Shown here in pieces: positions 1 through 7,710 of a stretch of DNA of 64,000 nt; position 1 is the first letter of the stretch, and every line of letters starts with the position of its first letter. The DNA is from PALSA-1296 sp038210275 (lineage in GTDB: Bacteria; Bacteroidota; Ignavibacteria; Palsa-1295), in the NCBI GenBank assembly GCA_038210275.1, contig JBBQWV010000014.1, forward strand, positions 24,647 to 88,646, given 5' to 3'. The notes under the pieces are model-generated. The model had not been told where the DNA came from. It was given only the letters and a program-made list of their open reading frames with translations, and did not search any database. Made by a program: the position numbers and the translations under genes.

Positions 1-476
1 TTTGCATACTCATCGGGCGAAATAAGCTGATTTTTTGCGCTTGATATACGGCTGCGGACGGCATTGGGATTGACCTGATCGCGTGGAATGCGAAGCTGCT
101 CCATGATGCGCTTAATCAGCGAAAGAGAATCGTCGCTATCATAAATGCTGAAGCTTGACGTATAACCAAGCTGCACGGCATGACGCCGCAGCATCCTCGC
201 AAAGACGGAATGGAACGTGCCCATCCAAAGTTCGCGGATATATTCATCGCCAAGCATTGCGCCGATACGCTCCTTCATTTCGCCGGCAGCTTTATTGGTA
301 AAGGTCAGCGCAAGGATCTCCCACGGACGGTTGCCTTGCTCGAGCAAGTAGGCGATGCGCGTCGTCAAAACCCGCGTCTTGCCCGAACCCGCACCGGCAA
401 TGATCATTGTCGGTCCATCGGAGCCGGTAACGGCTTCAAGCTGCGCAGGATTAAGTCCTGTTAAAAGTTTTGACAT
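1..476 (-). CDS. UvrD/PcrA-type superfamily 1 DNA helicase, N-terminal part (gene runs off the left edge)
   Basis: ATP-dependent 3'-5' DNA helicase acting in repair and replication-fork processing. Translating the minus strand from the ATG at 474-476 gives a start MSKLLTGLNPAQLEAV followed by the SF1A motifs in order: Q-motif region, Walker A AGAGSGKT (about residues 27-34), motif Ia LTFTNKAAGEMKER and motif Ib MGTFHSVFARMLRR. The reading frame is open to base 1, so about 158 of an expected 700 or more residues are present. Family assignment is secure; choosing between UvrD, PcrA and Rep is not possible from the N-terminus alone. The gene starts divergently from a long intergenic region. Confidence 0.93.
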   Translation of the reverse strand, partial: MSKLLTGLNPAQLEAVTGSDGPTMIIAGAGSGKTRVLTTRIAYLLEQGNRPWEILALTFTNKAAGEMKERIGAMLGDEYIRELWMGTFHSVFARMLRRHAVQLGYTSSFSIYDSDDSLSLIKRIMEQLRIPRDQVNPNAVRSRISSAKNQLISPDEYA

Positions 477-622
477 CAGTAATTATTGGCACACACATCG
501 AAAATTGAGATTCCCTAACAAACATTGAGATGCGAAAATAACAGAATTATTTTCGGAAGCGGGGAATTCTTAATTATTATGGGGTAGGGGTATTATTGTA
601 AAGAGACTGCTTTCCAAAAAAA

Positions 623-670
623 TGTCATTGCGAGGAGTCCGCTTGCGGATGACGTGGCAATCTAAAAATT
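623..670 (+). repeat. Family A palindromic repeat, half copy
   Basis: Begins TGTCATTGCGAGGAG, continues with the palindromic stem CCGCTTGCGG and ends with the conserved GTGGCAATCTAAAAA. It is the same unit seen at 1436-1479 (inverted), 2495-2608, 5296-5410, 10571-10615, 23879-23922 and 47539-47579. Confidence 0.85.
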
Positions 671-756
671 TTAAGTGTTTAACAAATCCAACATTTTAGT
701 TAGCCTCGCCTGCGGAAGTCGCATATTTGCAACAACAAATCACTAAGGAAAACAAG

Positions 757-949
757 ATGAAATGTAGGTATAATTACGGAACAGTCATTAGGGTATCGCC
801 GGATATTGATAGCTATGGTGTGCAACGACTTATTGACTATGGGAAGTATCTCGAAGAGACTGCCAAAAGCAAAGCAATCTGATGTAGATAAACTTGCTAA
901 TAAGATCAACGTCACTAATTTTTGTCGGAAGCAAAATACCAAAGCTTAA
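757..949 (+). pseudogene. Frameshifted remnant of a small ORF
   Basis: An ATG at 757 with an upstream AAGGAAAAC stretch opens a frame reading MKCRYNYGTVIRVSP and ending at a TGA at 880-882 after about 41 codons. Moving one base at about 871-873, within AAAAGCAAAGCAA, the adjacent frame continues as KQSDVDKLANKINV and stops at 947-949. The join looks like one small helical, charged protein broken by a one-base change in an A-rich run. I do not recognise the family with confidence. A TATTTGC box lies about 30 bases upstream. It could also be a chance ORF. Confidence 0.35.
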
Positions 950-1124
950 ATTTGGCTGGGTATATTTCCTGAACCTCCTTTTTACTAAAATATATATATT
1001 TTCTGTGGAGTTTTGTGGTAAAAATCCCTAAGGATTCTAAGAATTACAAATATTTCCAAAATCATCAAAAAAATCTTTGGCACTTCCAGCTCAATTTCGC
1101 CGATTTTGAAAATAGTTTGGTTTG

Positions 1125-1163
1125 GGCACCTTGACAAAAGCACATTTCGTTCGTATATTTGCA
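1125..1163 (+). promoter_or_regulatory. Promoter-like element, TTGACA-17-TATATTTG
   Basis: TTGACA at 1131-1136 and TATATTTG at 1154-1161 are separated by 17 bases; the second box fits the Bacteroidota TAnnTTTG consensus. The string GGCACCTTGACAAA and the string CGTATATTTGCA both recur identically at 50876-50914. Confidence 0.6.
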
Positions 1164-1208
1164 TTACAAACTTCGACAAAGTATATTTTTGTATGAGTTT
1201 TTGGCATC

Positions 1209-1337
1209 ATGCGTCCTGTATTGATGCTTCTGAAAAGCCCACAACCTAGCCTTCTATTCCTTTTGATATTTTGCTTCGATGGCACTTGGAGCGTAATCCT
1301 CGCCGATAAATGGAAAAATAATGAAAGAGAGATATGA
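1209..1337 (+). CDS. Possible 42-residue hydrophobic peptide downstream of a promoter-like element
   Basis: An ATG 48 bases beyond the TATATTTG box opens a 42-codon frame beginning MRPVLMLLKSPQPS with a hydrophobic stretch LLFLLIFCF and a polar tail. No ribosome-binding site is evident and no family is recognised. It is listed only because it is the first ATG frame of any length after the best promoter of the region; chance occurrence is quite likely. Confidence 0.15.
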   Translation: MRPVLMLLKSPQPSLLFLLIFCFDGTWSVILADKWKNNEREI

Positions 1338-1435
1338 GGAAACGAGCAATCGTGGGAGGTGTGCTTTTCTAAACTACGATACTACGATAAAATCAATGAA
1401 TCTCAAACCCTGAGATTTACTACTACGATAACTAT

Positions 1436-1479
1436 TTGAGATTGCCACGTCGTCCGCAAGCGGACTCCTCGCAATGACA
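1436..1479 (-). repeat. Family A palindromic repeat, half copy (inverted)
   Basis: On the minus strand it reads TGTCATTGCGAGGAG, stem CCGCTTGCGG, GACGTGGCAATCTCAAA. Its stem sequence is identical to that of the copy at 623-670, so the two could be the ends of one 857-bp inverted-repeat-bounded segment containing the frame-broken ORF remnant. Confidence 0.85.
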
Positions 1480-1488
1480 CTTTTTTTT

Positions 1489-1522
1489 ACTAACTACTAA
1501 ACTACTAAACTACTAAACTACC
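1489..1522. repeat. Tandem array of ACTACTAA octamers
   Basis: Four near-perfect copies of an ACTACTAA unit. Related ACTACGATA units lie at 1364-1430. It belongs to the class of short-unit arrays that punctuate intergenic regions in this window. Confidence 0.8.
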
Positions 1523-1620
1523 ACCTAATAAACAAATTCGTATCCAGTTTTTCATGATCGGAGAGTGATCCTCAGAAGGGATATCGCTGTGATCTGTTCA
1601 TTGACAATTTAATAAATAAA

Positions 1621-1693
1621 TCAAAAGTCAAAACTTTAAAGTCAAAAAAGGGGTCGCAACCCTTTTGACTTTTTACTTTTGAGTTTTGACTTT
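1621..1693. repeat. Family D repeat: AGTCAAAA-type imperfect palindrome
   Basis: The left arm carries repeated GTCAAAA units and the right arm TTTTGAC units. The centre is GTCAAAAAAGGG, a 7-base loop, then CCCTTTTGAC (1641-1669), which should fold as a hairpin. A second copy lies at 51144-51212. Confidence 0.75.
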
Positions 1694-1803
1694 GTATTGG
1701 CAGGCTAAAGCCATGCGGCTACGGGGAAAGCGCACGCAATGTGCCCCTACGAATCTCAGGAATCCTATTAATCTCATAAATCCCAGTTCAGACAATGTGT
1801 ATT

Positions 1804-1837
1804 GACGGACGGACTGAGAGTCCGTCCCACTGGAGAT
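1804..1837. repeat. Family B repeat: GGACGGACT palindrome
   Basis: GGACGGACT and AGTCCGTCC form a hairpin around GAG, followed by CACTGGAGAT. Over 32 bases (1806-1837) it differs from 51262-51293 at one position. A related, longer palindrome lies between atpB and atpE. Confidence 0.8.
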
Positions 1838-1867
1838 TATTCTCTTCGTTCTGCTAAAGACCAACAA

Positions 1868-2500
1868 CTAACGACTGCCCGTATCCTTCCGTACTACGAT
1901 CGGAGCTTGCGGCGGCATACTTAGTTGACTATTCGGTGTGGAGAATGTCGGGGCGTTGCTGGAATTTTCGAAGGTGTTTGTGGGTGCGTCAATGATCGGA
2001 AGAAGAATTCTGTAGTTGACGAGATCCTGATCGCTTTCGAAGCCATGCCCGCGAGTGATGCGTCCGGATTTTTCGGAAATTTTGACAAATGCATCGGAGT
2101 GAAGTTTGTGTGTGCCGTTATTCCATAGCAAAGAATCGGTTTGCACAAGCGTCCCCGAATCGCTGAGGACTTTGACACTGTCATACGCCGTCATGTTCTT
2201 CGTGTTGTCGTCAATATAGGCGCGACGTGAAGTCAGGACGGATGAATGATTACTTTCGCGATCAAAAAAATCCACGCGCACACTGGAATCCAACATCGTA
2301 TAACGCTTCTGCTCAAAAACGCGAACGCCAATAGCATTCATCACGGCACGAATTTTTCCTTCGCTGGAAAATGCCATGCGCGTATGAGCGCTTGTCTGCG
2401 ACGGCATTTCTTCCGTTGATACAAGAGGTGCAGTGCTTGGCTTGACTTCGTTGGTTGCACAGGAAGCGAGGAGGAAGAGGGGTGTGATAAAAAATGTCAT
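1868..2500 (-). CDS. lptC: LptC-family LPS export lipoprotein
   Basis: Periplasmic, membrane-tethered component of the Lpt bridge that passes LPS from the inner-membrane LptBFG to LptA. With the ATG at 2498-2500 the product is 210 residues, starting MTFFITPLFLLASC, a short lipoprotein signal with lipobox LASC. The beta-jellyroll region follows (about 50-180), with the LptC-like alternation of FDRES..SVLTSRRAYID and MTAYDSVKVLSDSG. It is the last gene of a kdsA-unknown-kdsD-lptC cluster, which fits an LPS role. The frame stays open upstream to a TTG at 2627-2629 that overlaps the kdsD stop, but that 43-residue extension is mostly translated repeat DNA. The ATG itself lies inside the end of the repeat. 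The stop codon lies in a GTCGTTAGT heptamer-type repeat. Confidence 0.85.
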   Translation of the reverse strand: MTFFITPLFLLASCATNEVKPSTAPLVSTEEMPSQTSAHTRMAFSSEGKIRAVMNAIGVRVFEQKRYTMLDSSVRVDFFDRESNHSSVLTSRRAYIDDNTKNMTAYDSVKVLSDSGTLVQTDSLLWNNGTHKLHSDAFVKISEKSGRITRGHGFESDQDLVNYRILLPIIDAPTNTFENSSNAPTFSTPNSQLSMPPQAPIVVRKDTGSR

Positions 2501-2608
2501 TGCGAGAAATCGCGAAGCGACACCGAAGCAATCTAAAAATCCAAAGTTTACCAATACTTTTAAGATTTTAGATTGCCAAGTCGGGTTAAAGCCCTCCTCG
2601 CAATGACA
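2495..2608. repeat. Complete family A element (114 bp) in frame within the 5' end of lptC
   Basis: Both ends carry TGTCAT(T)GCGAG in inverted orientation, giving a MITE-like element with two internal stems, TCGCGAAGCGA and GGGTTAAAGCCC. Its 114 bases equal 38 codons with no stop in the lptC frame. Deleting it in silico joins a TTG start overlapping the kdsD stop to the signal peptide, giving MKNNSLTFFITPLFLLASC. The element now supplies an alternative ATG (ATGACA end) for lptC. Confidence 0.85.
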
Positions 2609-2625
2609 TGTTAATGAATTGTTCT

Positions 2626-3621
2626 TCAATTTATCCCTGCTTTCACGATATCATGCAAATGTATCATTCCGATAACGATGCCGGCTCCATCCACGACCGG
2701 AAGCTGCATGACTTTCGGATTGGTATCTTCCATGAGGTGTAGCGCATCGAAGGCAAGAATATCGGCAGTCGTCGTCTTTGGAGATGCTGCCATGAGTTCG
2801 GCAGCAGTGACTTTGCGGGTATCTAACTGCTCATGCGATTGAAAAAATCGTCGGAGATCACCATCGGTTACGATGCCCAGAAGTTCCCCGCTTTCGCCGA
2901 TCACACATGCTGCACCAAACCGTTTGCCGGAGATTTCCTGCATAATGGAATTCAGTGATGAGTCTTTTTTGATACGCGGAATATTGTCGCCGCTTACCAT
3001 CAGATCGCGAACGTGCATCGTCAACTTTCTTCCAAGCGCTCCGCCGGGATGAAGTTTTGCAAAATCTTCACTGGTAAAATTCCGTGCTTCCAAGAGCGCA
3101 ATAGCAAGCGCATCGCCTATAACAAGCTGTGCCGTCGTCGAAGAAGTCGGCGCGAGATCATGGGGGCACGCTTCTTCTTTTATGATCGGATAAAGCACTA
3201 CGCCATTAGATTTCTTCGCAGCATTAGCAAGCCGCGAAGTTGAAGACGAAGTGATCGCAATAATTGGAACGATGGAATTCAAGAGAGAAGTCAGTTCGTC
3301 GGATTCTCCACTTTTCGAAAGTATTATCATCACATCATCTGACGATACTAATCCAATATCGCCATGTGCGGCTTCACTCGGGTGAAGAAAAATTGCAGGA
3401 GTGCCGGTGGAAGTCAACGTGGATGCGGTCTTGCGGGCTATATGTCCGGATTTCCCCATACCGCTGACGATGACTCTACCTTTGCACGAAAGCAAAATAT
3501 CACAAGCTTTTGCGAAATCAAGTTCATCGAGTGAGTCAATAGTTTGCTGTAAGGCAAGCGTTTCGACAGCGAAGGTTCGCTTTGCGGACTTGAGATATGA
3601 TTCTGAGTTCTTGCTATGCAC
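2626..3621 (-). CDS. kdsD: Arabinose-5-phosphate isomerase (KdsD/KpsF/GutQ family)
   Basis: Interconverts D-ribulose 5-phosphate and D-arabinose 5-phosphate, the first step of Kdo synthesis. The 331 residues match the family length. The SIS sugar-isomerase domain spans about 30-165 with GMGKSGHIARKTA, HPSEAAHGDIGL and LSKSGES. A conserved HPGGALGRKL segment (about 190-200) carries the family's catalytic-type histidine. Two CBS domains follow (about 205-262 and 270-331), with VVDGAGIVIGMIHLHDI in the second. The neighbour kdsA uses the product after condensation with phosphoenolpyruvate, so the cluster supplies two Kdo steps. The upstream unknown gene ends two bases before this start, suggesting co-transcription. 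Confidence 0.95.
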   Translation of the reverse strand: MHSKNSESYLKSAKRTFAVETLALQQTIDSLDELDFAKACDILLSCKGRVIVSGMGKSGHIARKTASTLTSTGTPAIFLHPSEAAHGDIGLVSSDDVMIILSKSGESDELTSLLNSIVPIIAITSSSTSRLANAAKKSNGVVLYPIIKEEACPHDLAPTSSTTAQLVIGDALAIALLEARNFTSEDFAKLHPGGALGRKLTMHVRDLMVSGDNIPRIKKDSSLNSIMQEISGKRFGAACVIGESGELLGIVTDGDLRRFFQSHEQLDTRKVTAAELMAASPKTTTADILAFDALHLMEDTNPKVMQLPVVDGAGIVIGMIHLHDIVKAGIN

Positions 3622-3623
3622 TG

Positions 3624-4364
3624 TTATTTTCCGAATAGTTTTTGGAATATACTCTTCTTCGGTTTCACGGTTTCAATGATGATTCCTGTTGTATCGAATT
3701 TGCGATGTGCTTTTTTATCGTATTCAAGCAGCGCTTTGATATATTCGGTATCGGTGAAATCATCAACCATCTCGAAGAACGAAGCTGGATGACTGATTAG
3801 TTTGGCATCGCGAATATGCTTTGTCCTCAAAAGCTCGTCATAAAAGTTGGTAAGCGGAAGAAGTTGGTTGAATCCTGAACTCTCATGATGCAGCCAAAGC
3901 ACTTTTTTTGCAACACTAATTGCAAGAATATATTTTAGTGAGCCATTCGTATCTTTGATCGCAATTTCACGAACTTTCTGCGATGTTGCGGGGCAAGGAT
4001 CACCGCTTTTCCAATAGGAATAACACCACAGATTCGTGATCTGCGGCGAATCAGGGATTGGGAAAACTCCGGAAAACTGAACTTCAAGCTGTCCATCAAT
4101 ATTGTGATCATGAATGCTGATGGCAAGCGGCAAATTATTGATCAAGCATTCTCCATACCCTACAACAGGCGGCATACCGAGTGTGAGATCGATCGGTGAA
4201 ATTATTTTATCAATGAGCAGATTTCCTTCGCCCCATCTTCCATCACCGATGACTTGCGAGGTTTTAATAAAATCATGATATGGTTTGTACGCCGGAATAT
4301 TTTCCGGAAGAAGCCGAAAAAGTAAATCTAGTTCTTGTGAAGAAAGTGATCGAGGATAGATCAT
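3624..4364 (-). CDS. Unknown protein embedded in the Kdo cluster
   Basis: 246 residues, no signal peptide and no clear membrane segment, so probably cytoplasmic. I do not recognise the family. Visible features are an acidic/aromatic middle region with NLWCYSYWKSGDPCPATS (about 115-130, two cysteines), a WLHHESSGFN segment, and a basic, amphipathic C-terminus KPKKSIFQKLFGK that could bind membranes or nucleic acid. It lies 6 bases downstream of kdsA and 2 bases upstream of kdsD, so it is almost certainly in the same transcript. A role in envelope or LPS biogenesis is inferred from position only. Confidence 0.8.
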   Translation of the reverse strand: MIYPRSLSSQELDLLFRLLPENIPAYKPYHDFIKTSQVIGDGRWGEGNLLIDKIISPIDLTLGMPPVVGYGECLINNLPLAISIHDHNIDGQLEVQFSGVFPIPDSPQITNLWCYSYWKSGDPCPATSQKVREIAIKDTNGSLKYILAISVAKKVLWLHHESSGFNQLLPLTNFYDELLRTKHIRDAKLISHPASFFEMVDDFTDTEYIKALLEYDKKAHRKFDTTGIIIETVKPKKSIFQKLFGK

Positions 4365-4370
4365 CGAAAA

Positions 4371-5201
4371 TTACTGTTCAGTAAATCTGAATTGCAAAAG
4401 CGAACGGAGCAAAGCTTCAAGTTCACCAAGCGGAAGTTGGGACTGGGCATCGCTCTTAGCTTTCGCCGGATCGGGATGCGTTTCGATGAAAAGTCCGTCA
4501 ATGCCGACAGCCATTGCAGCGCGGGCAAGCGGTGCGATGAATTGGCGATTGCCGCCGCTGATTCCATTTTGTGATGGTCGCTGAACGGAATGCGTAGCAT
4601 CATAAATGATGGGCGAACCAAATTCCTTCATGATCTCAAGTGAACGAAAATCAACAATAAGATCGCCATAACCAAACGACGTTCCGCGTTCAGTAAGCAA
4701 AATATTATTGTTGTCTTTGCTTGTGACTTTTTCTTTTGCAAATTTCATATCAAATGGCGACATAAACTGTGCTTTCTTGATATTGATCACTTTTCCTGTC
4801 TCGGCAGCCGCTTCAAGAAGATCGGTTTGCCTGGCAAGAAAAGCAGGTATCTGCAAAACATCACAAACTTCCGCAGCTAATGCCGCTTCACCTGGAAGAT
4901 GAATATCTGTTAGGATAGGAAGAGAGAATTCTTTTTTAATATCGGCAAGATACGAAAGAGCTTTTTCGTCGCCGATACTTGAAATGCTTGTGCCGCTTGT
5001 CCGATTGGCTTTGCGATAGGAAGATTTAAATATAAAATTCACCGGCAATACGCTTTGAATTCTACAAAGTTCAGTTGCAACTTGCTGAAGCAATTCTTTC
5101 GATTCGACCAAGCATGGTCCCGCAATAACAGGAAATGGAACGGCTCCAAAAAAAGAGATGCTTCGGTTGTCCGGCGATATAATGGTGACGTTTTCTTTCA
5201 T
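4371..5201 (-). CDS. kdsA: 3-deoxy-8-phosphooctulonate synthase (KdsA)
   Basis: Condenses phosphoenolpyruvate with arabinose 5-phosphate to Kdo 8-phosphate in the cytoplasm. The 276 residues have the usual length. Diagnostic motifs are PVIAGPCLVES near the N-terminus, FKSSYRKANRTSG, LPILTDIH, NIKKAQFMSPFDMK, TERGTSFGYGDLIVDFRS and YDATHSVQRP, then GLFIETHPDPAKAKSDAQ. The cysteine in AGPC corresponds to the metal-ligand cysteine of metal-dependent KdsA enzymes (Aquifex type) rather than the asparagine of the E. coli type; this is known for the family and inferred here by motif. It is first in the kdsA-unknown-kdsD-lptC run. A complete family A repeat lies about 95 bases upstream of the start. 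Confidence 0.96.
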   Translation of the reverse strand: MKENVTIISPDNRSISFFGAVPFPVIAGPCLVESKELLQQVATELCRIQSVLPVNFIFKSSYRKANRTSGTSISSIGDEKALSYLADIKKEFSLPILTDIHLPGEAALAAEVCDVLQIPAFLARQTDLLEAAAETGKVINIKKAQFMSPFDMKFAKEKVTSKDNNNILLTERGTSFGYGDLIVDFRSLEIMKEFGSPIIYDATHSVQRPSQNGISGGNRQFIAPLARAAMAVGIDGLFIETHPDPAKAKSDAQSQLPLGELEALLRSLLQFRFTEQ

Positions 5202-5295
5202 TCACTATTGATGGAAAGCCATAGAACAAGTGGTGGGTAGTAAAGATTTGCACAGGGAAAAGAATCCAAATACTCTCATTGTAAGTATAAAAGAA

Positions 5296-5410
5296 TGTCA
5301 TCGCGTGTTGGGGCTTTAGCCCGACGTGTAATCTAAAAACTTGAAGATTGGATCATTATTAAAGATTTTAGATCGCCACGTCGTCCGCAAGCGGACTCCT
5401 CGCGATGACA
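5296..5410. repeat. Complete family A element (115 bp), intergenic
   Basis: Starts TGTCATCGCG and ends CGCGATGACA, with internal stems GGGCTTTAGCCC and GTCCGCAAGCGGAC, and an AT-rich centre between AATCTAAAAA and ATTTTAGAT. It has almost the same size and architecture as the element in lptC, and both ends share the same T-to-C change (CATCGCG instead of CATTGCG). Confidence 0.88.
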
Positions 5411-5440
5411 CTATAATAATATCACATTAAATAGAAAAAT

Positions 5441-6151
5441 TCACACGAGCATTTCGCGCACGGCTTCTTCTGTTCTTTGCATCAGATCAATCTCGCGTTC
5501 ACGATCATTCTCATATTTATAAGAAGTTTCTAACGGAGCGCCAATCGAAACCGAAATAATTTTATTCGAAGAGGGAAGTTTCGAAGTTCTTGGCATTAAT
5601 TCGAATGAGCCTTTGATCGCAATGGGTATAACCTTCGCGCCGCTTTCATACGCCATGTGAAATGCACCGCGTTTGAATGACTGTAGCTCTCCTGAATCTG
5701 TTCGTGTACCTTCAGGAAAGAGAAGAACCGATGCACCGCTTTGAATGATTTCTGTAGCTTTTGCTAAAGTGATTTTCGTTTTAGATACTTTTGAACGATC
5801 AATAATAATCATTGGACTTAGTAGTAGCGCCCAACCCCAGATGGGAATTCGGGTGAGTGTATGTCGCAGAATCAAGCGAACATCAGCAGGAATTGCAGCG
5901 AAAAGAATTGGAATATCAGTATAGCTTGAGTGATTAGCAACGAAAACGTAATGCTCTTTTTTCAGAATATTTGACGCTCCCTGCACTTGAAGTTTCACTC
6001 CGAAAAGCAGAAGAAAAGATTTGGACCAGATTCGGGCAAGCCATAAATAAGCACTGCCGCTCCTATCAAGAAGAGCGGCAGGGATTGAGATAACTGAAAG
6101 AACGATCGTTACTATAATAAAGACGATCGTTGCAACAATACTGCGAGTCAC
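5441..6151 (-). CDS. plsC: 1-acyl-sn-glycerol-3-phosphate acyltransferase (PlsC family)
   Basis: Transfers an acyl chain to lysophosphatidic acid to form phosphatidic acid, at the cytoplasmic face of the inner membrane. The 236 residues begin with a hydrophobic segment (about 5-28). The HX4D catalytic motif appears as NHSSYTD (about 75-81) and the acceptor-binding motif as FPEGTR (about 146-151), followed by GAFHMAYESGAKVIPIAI. The upstream lipoprotein gene stops at the base next to this start, so the two are co-transcribed. Other lysophospholipid or ornithine-lipid acyltransferases share these motifs, so exact substrate is inferred. Confidence 0.92.
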   Translation of the reverse strand: MTRSIVATIVFIIVTIVLSVISIPAALLDRSGSAYLWLARIWSKSFLLLFGVKLQVQGASNILKKEHYVFVANHSSYTDIPILFAAIPADVRLILRHTLTRIPIWGWALLLSPMIIIDRSKVSKTKITLAKATEIIQSGASVLLFPEGTRTDSGELQSFKRGAFHMAYESGAKVIPIAIKGSFELMPRTSKLPSSNKIISVSIGAPLETSYKYENDREREIDLMQRTEEAVREMLV

Positions 6152-6760
6152 TTATTTAGCCGCTGAAGCGATTCCCGAATAATTAATGCTATTAGCGACA
6201 GATTTCGCTTCATCAAGAGTAGCGCCATTTTCCGCTTCGGTGATGACGAAGATACGATCATTCACTACCACGCCGATCGTACCTTGATTGGAGTTCTTCT
6301 TCCAATCAATCCAACCCGGATTGCCATTAAATTTTTCCGAGTGCAATGACTGGTCATTCGTTTCAAGGTTCATGGTCAATAGTGCTGAATACTTTCCGGA
6401 TAAACCCGCAATGTTGTTGTAATCAAGTATGGATACCTTGATTTGCTTTTCACCATTTTGGTAGGTTTGATTGGCATGAGAATATTTTGATCCAGCCATT
6501 TCCATTTCCATTGTTTCAGGTTCACCTTTCGCGGTATAGCCTGATACGGAAGGAAGAAAACCTGCAAGAGTTTTTGCGGGGACTGCAACGCCGGGAGTTT
6601 TATTTGCGCCACCACCTGCAGCATTCTGAGCCATTTGCTGCATACTCTTTGACATTTGCTCTGCAGCTTTCTGAGCATCATCTTCTTTCTTTGAGCAGCC
6701 TGAAATAAAGATTATTGCTGCAATTGCAACTGCGAAAATACTGAACTTGGATGTTTTCAT
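6152..6760 (-). CDS. Lipoprotein of unknown function
   Basis: 202 residues. The lipoprotein signal MKTSKFSIFAVAIAAI ends in lipobox ISGC (Cys about 22), then a charged, Gln/Met/Ala-rich linker. The rest is a compact domain with IKVSILDYNNIAGLSGKYS and a C-terminal IGVVVNDRIFVITEAENG stretch, of the type seen in small proteins that gauge or bind at the membrane surface. No named family is assigned with confidence. It is directly upstream of, and abuts, plsC. Confidence 0.85.
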   Translation of the reverse strand: MKTSKFSIFAVAIAAIIFISGCSKKEDDAQKAAEQMSKSMQQMAQNAAGGGANKTPGVAVPAKTLAGFLPSVSGYTAKGEPETMEMEMAGSKYSHANQTYQNGEKQIKVSILDYNNIAGLSGKYSALLTMNLETNDQSLHSEKFNGNPGWIDWKKNSNQGTIGVVVNDRIFVITEAENGATLDEAKSVANSINYSGIASAAK

Positions 6761-6844
6761 TGTCGTGATAGATAGTAGTGAAAATTGTCGTACGTTTTGA
6801 TCCTCAAAAATACGATGGAAAATCTTTTGATTCGAGAAAATCGC

Positions 6845-7597
6845 TTACTTCAATCCAACTTGATCGAGCGCTAATTTCCCAAGATAAAAAAGCATCATAC
6901 CGAGAAAAACAAGAATCGGAGCTTTGCGTCCGCGAGTTTTATTTATTTCCGGAATGAGGTCACACGCACCGACATACAGTGCAGCTCCTGCGCTGAAAGC
7001 GAAAAGAAATCCGATCAATTCTTCATTGAATGTGACAAAGAAAAAGACAAGAAGCGCGCCGAGAATTGTGGAAATGCCAAGGGTAAACCCAGCATTCATC
7101 GTTTCTTTCTTTGAATGATTTCCGAGCATCATCACACTTGCAACCGTCAATCCCTCCGGAATTTTATGAAGAAGTACGGCAACACAAATGAGAATTCCCA
7201 TTGTCGGCTTTGCGCTTGTTACTGCTGCGATTGCCATACCATCAAAGAATGCGTGAAGTGTGAGTCCGCCAACAGCACCTAATGCTGAGGAATGCGAAAC
7301 TCCGGCATGCTGATGAGTTTCTTCGCCAAAATGAAAATGCTGAACGAGTGTATGCTCGAAAAAATGCAAGACGCTAAAACCGAGCAGCATTGCAATGACC
7401 GCATGATCGGGATTATTTGTCAGACGAAAACTTTCCGGAATGAGATCAACGAAGACAAGAGCCAGAAGAAATCCTGCGCCGAGAGCCAGCAACGTCCTTT
7501 CCCAGCTATGGGGAAAACGTTTTGCTCGGAGTGCAAGCATTCCGCCGCCGATCTGCGCGCCTGCTGCAATAATGCTGAGTATGATACCGAGATACAC
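6845..7597 (-). CDS. ZIP-family divalent metal transporter
   Basis: Imports zinc or other divalent cations across the inner membrane. The 250 residues form about eight hydrophobic segments. The two family metal-binding helices are present as LHAFFDGMAIA (about 124-134) and LLHKIPEGLTVAS (about 152-164). A histidine-rich loop (HFHFGEETHQHAGVSH, about 91-106) lies between helices 3 and 4 and is typical of metal capture. Family is clear; substrate is not determinable. It lies between the plsC transcription group and the flippase gene. Confidence 0.93.
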   Translation of the reverse strand: MYLGIILSIIAAGAQIGGGMLALRAKRFPHSWERTLLALGAGFLLALVFVDLIPESFRLTNNPDHAVIAMLLGFSVLHFFEHTLVQHFHFGEETHQHAGVSHSSALGAVGGLTLHAFFDGMAIAAVTSAKPTMGILICVAVLLHKIPEGLTVASVMMLGNHSKKETMNAGFTLGISTILGALLVFFFVTFNEELIGFLFAFSAGAALYVGACDLIPEINKTRGRKAPILVFLGMMLFYLGKLALDQVGLK

Positions 7598-7710
7598 TTC
7601 TGCTAATTAAAATTAAAAATGTCGAATACTCGCTGTGGCGAGAAAATTAAAAATGGTAACGTGTAAATCCAGAATGAGGCAAAATAATCTCAGAAATCGG
7701 TTGAATCCCT

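Larger units (their letters stand above)
477..1867. other. Repeat-rich, AT-rich intergenic region of about 1.4 kb
   Basis: No convincing full-length gene was found on either strand. The region holds two half-copies of repeat family A, a frame-broken ORF remnant, a promoter-like TTGACA/TATATTTG pair, a tandem octamer array (ACTACTAA, 1489-1522), an imperfect palindrome of AGTCAAAA units and a GGACGGACT palindrome. The last three parts (promoter, AGTCAAAA palindrome, GGACGGACT palindrome) recur in the same order near 50.9-51.3 kb. Open frames on the minus strand here (for example 700-942 and 1091-1285) show no recognisable protein features. Confidence 0.7.

Noticed and set aside
180..464. Plus-strand open frame opposite the helicase gene
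   Set aside because: The minus strand encodes SF1 helicase motifs across the same bases; the plus frame has no recognisable features.
700..942. 80-residue minus-strand frame
   Set aside because: It opposes the more plausible small plus-strand remnant and has no family features or ribosome-binding site.
2501..2629. Longer lptC start (TTG at 2627-2629)
   Set aside because: The extra 43 residues are mostly translated family A repeat, placing the lipoprotein signal in the interior. The TTG probably was the ancestral start, but the current start is more likely the ATG at 2500.
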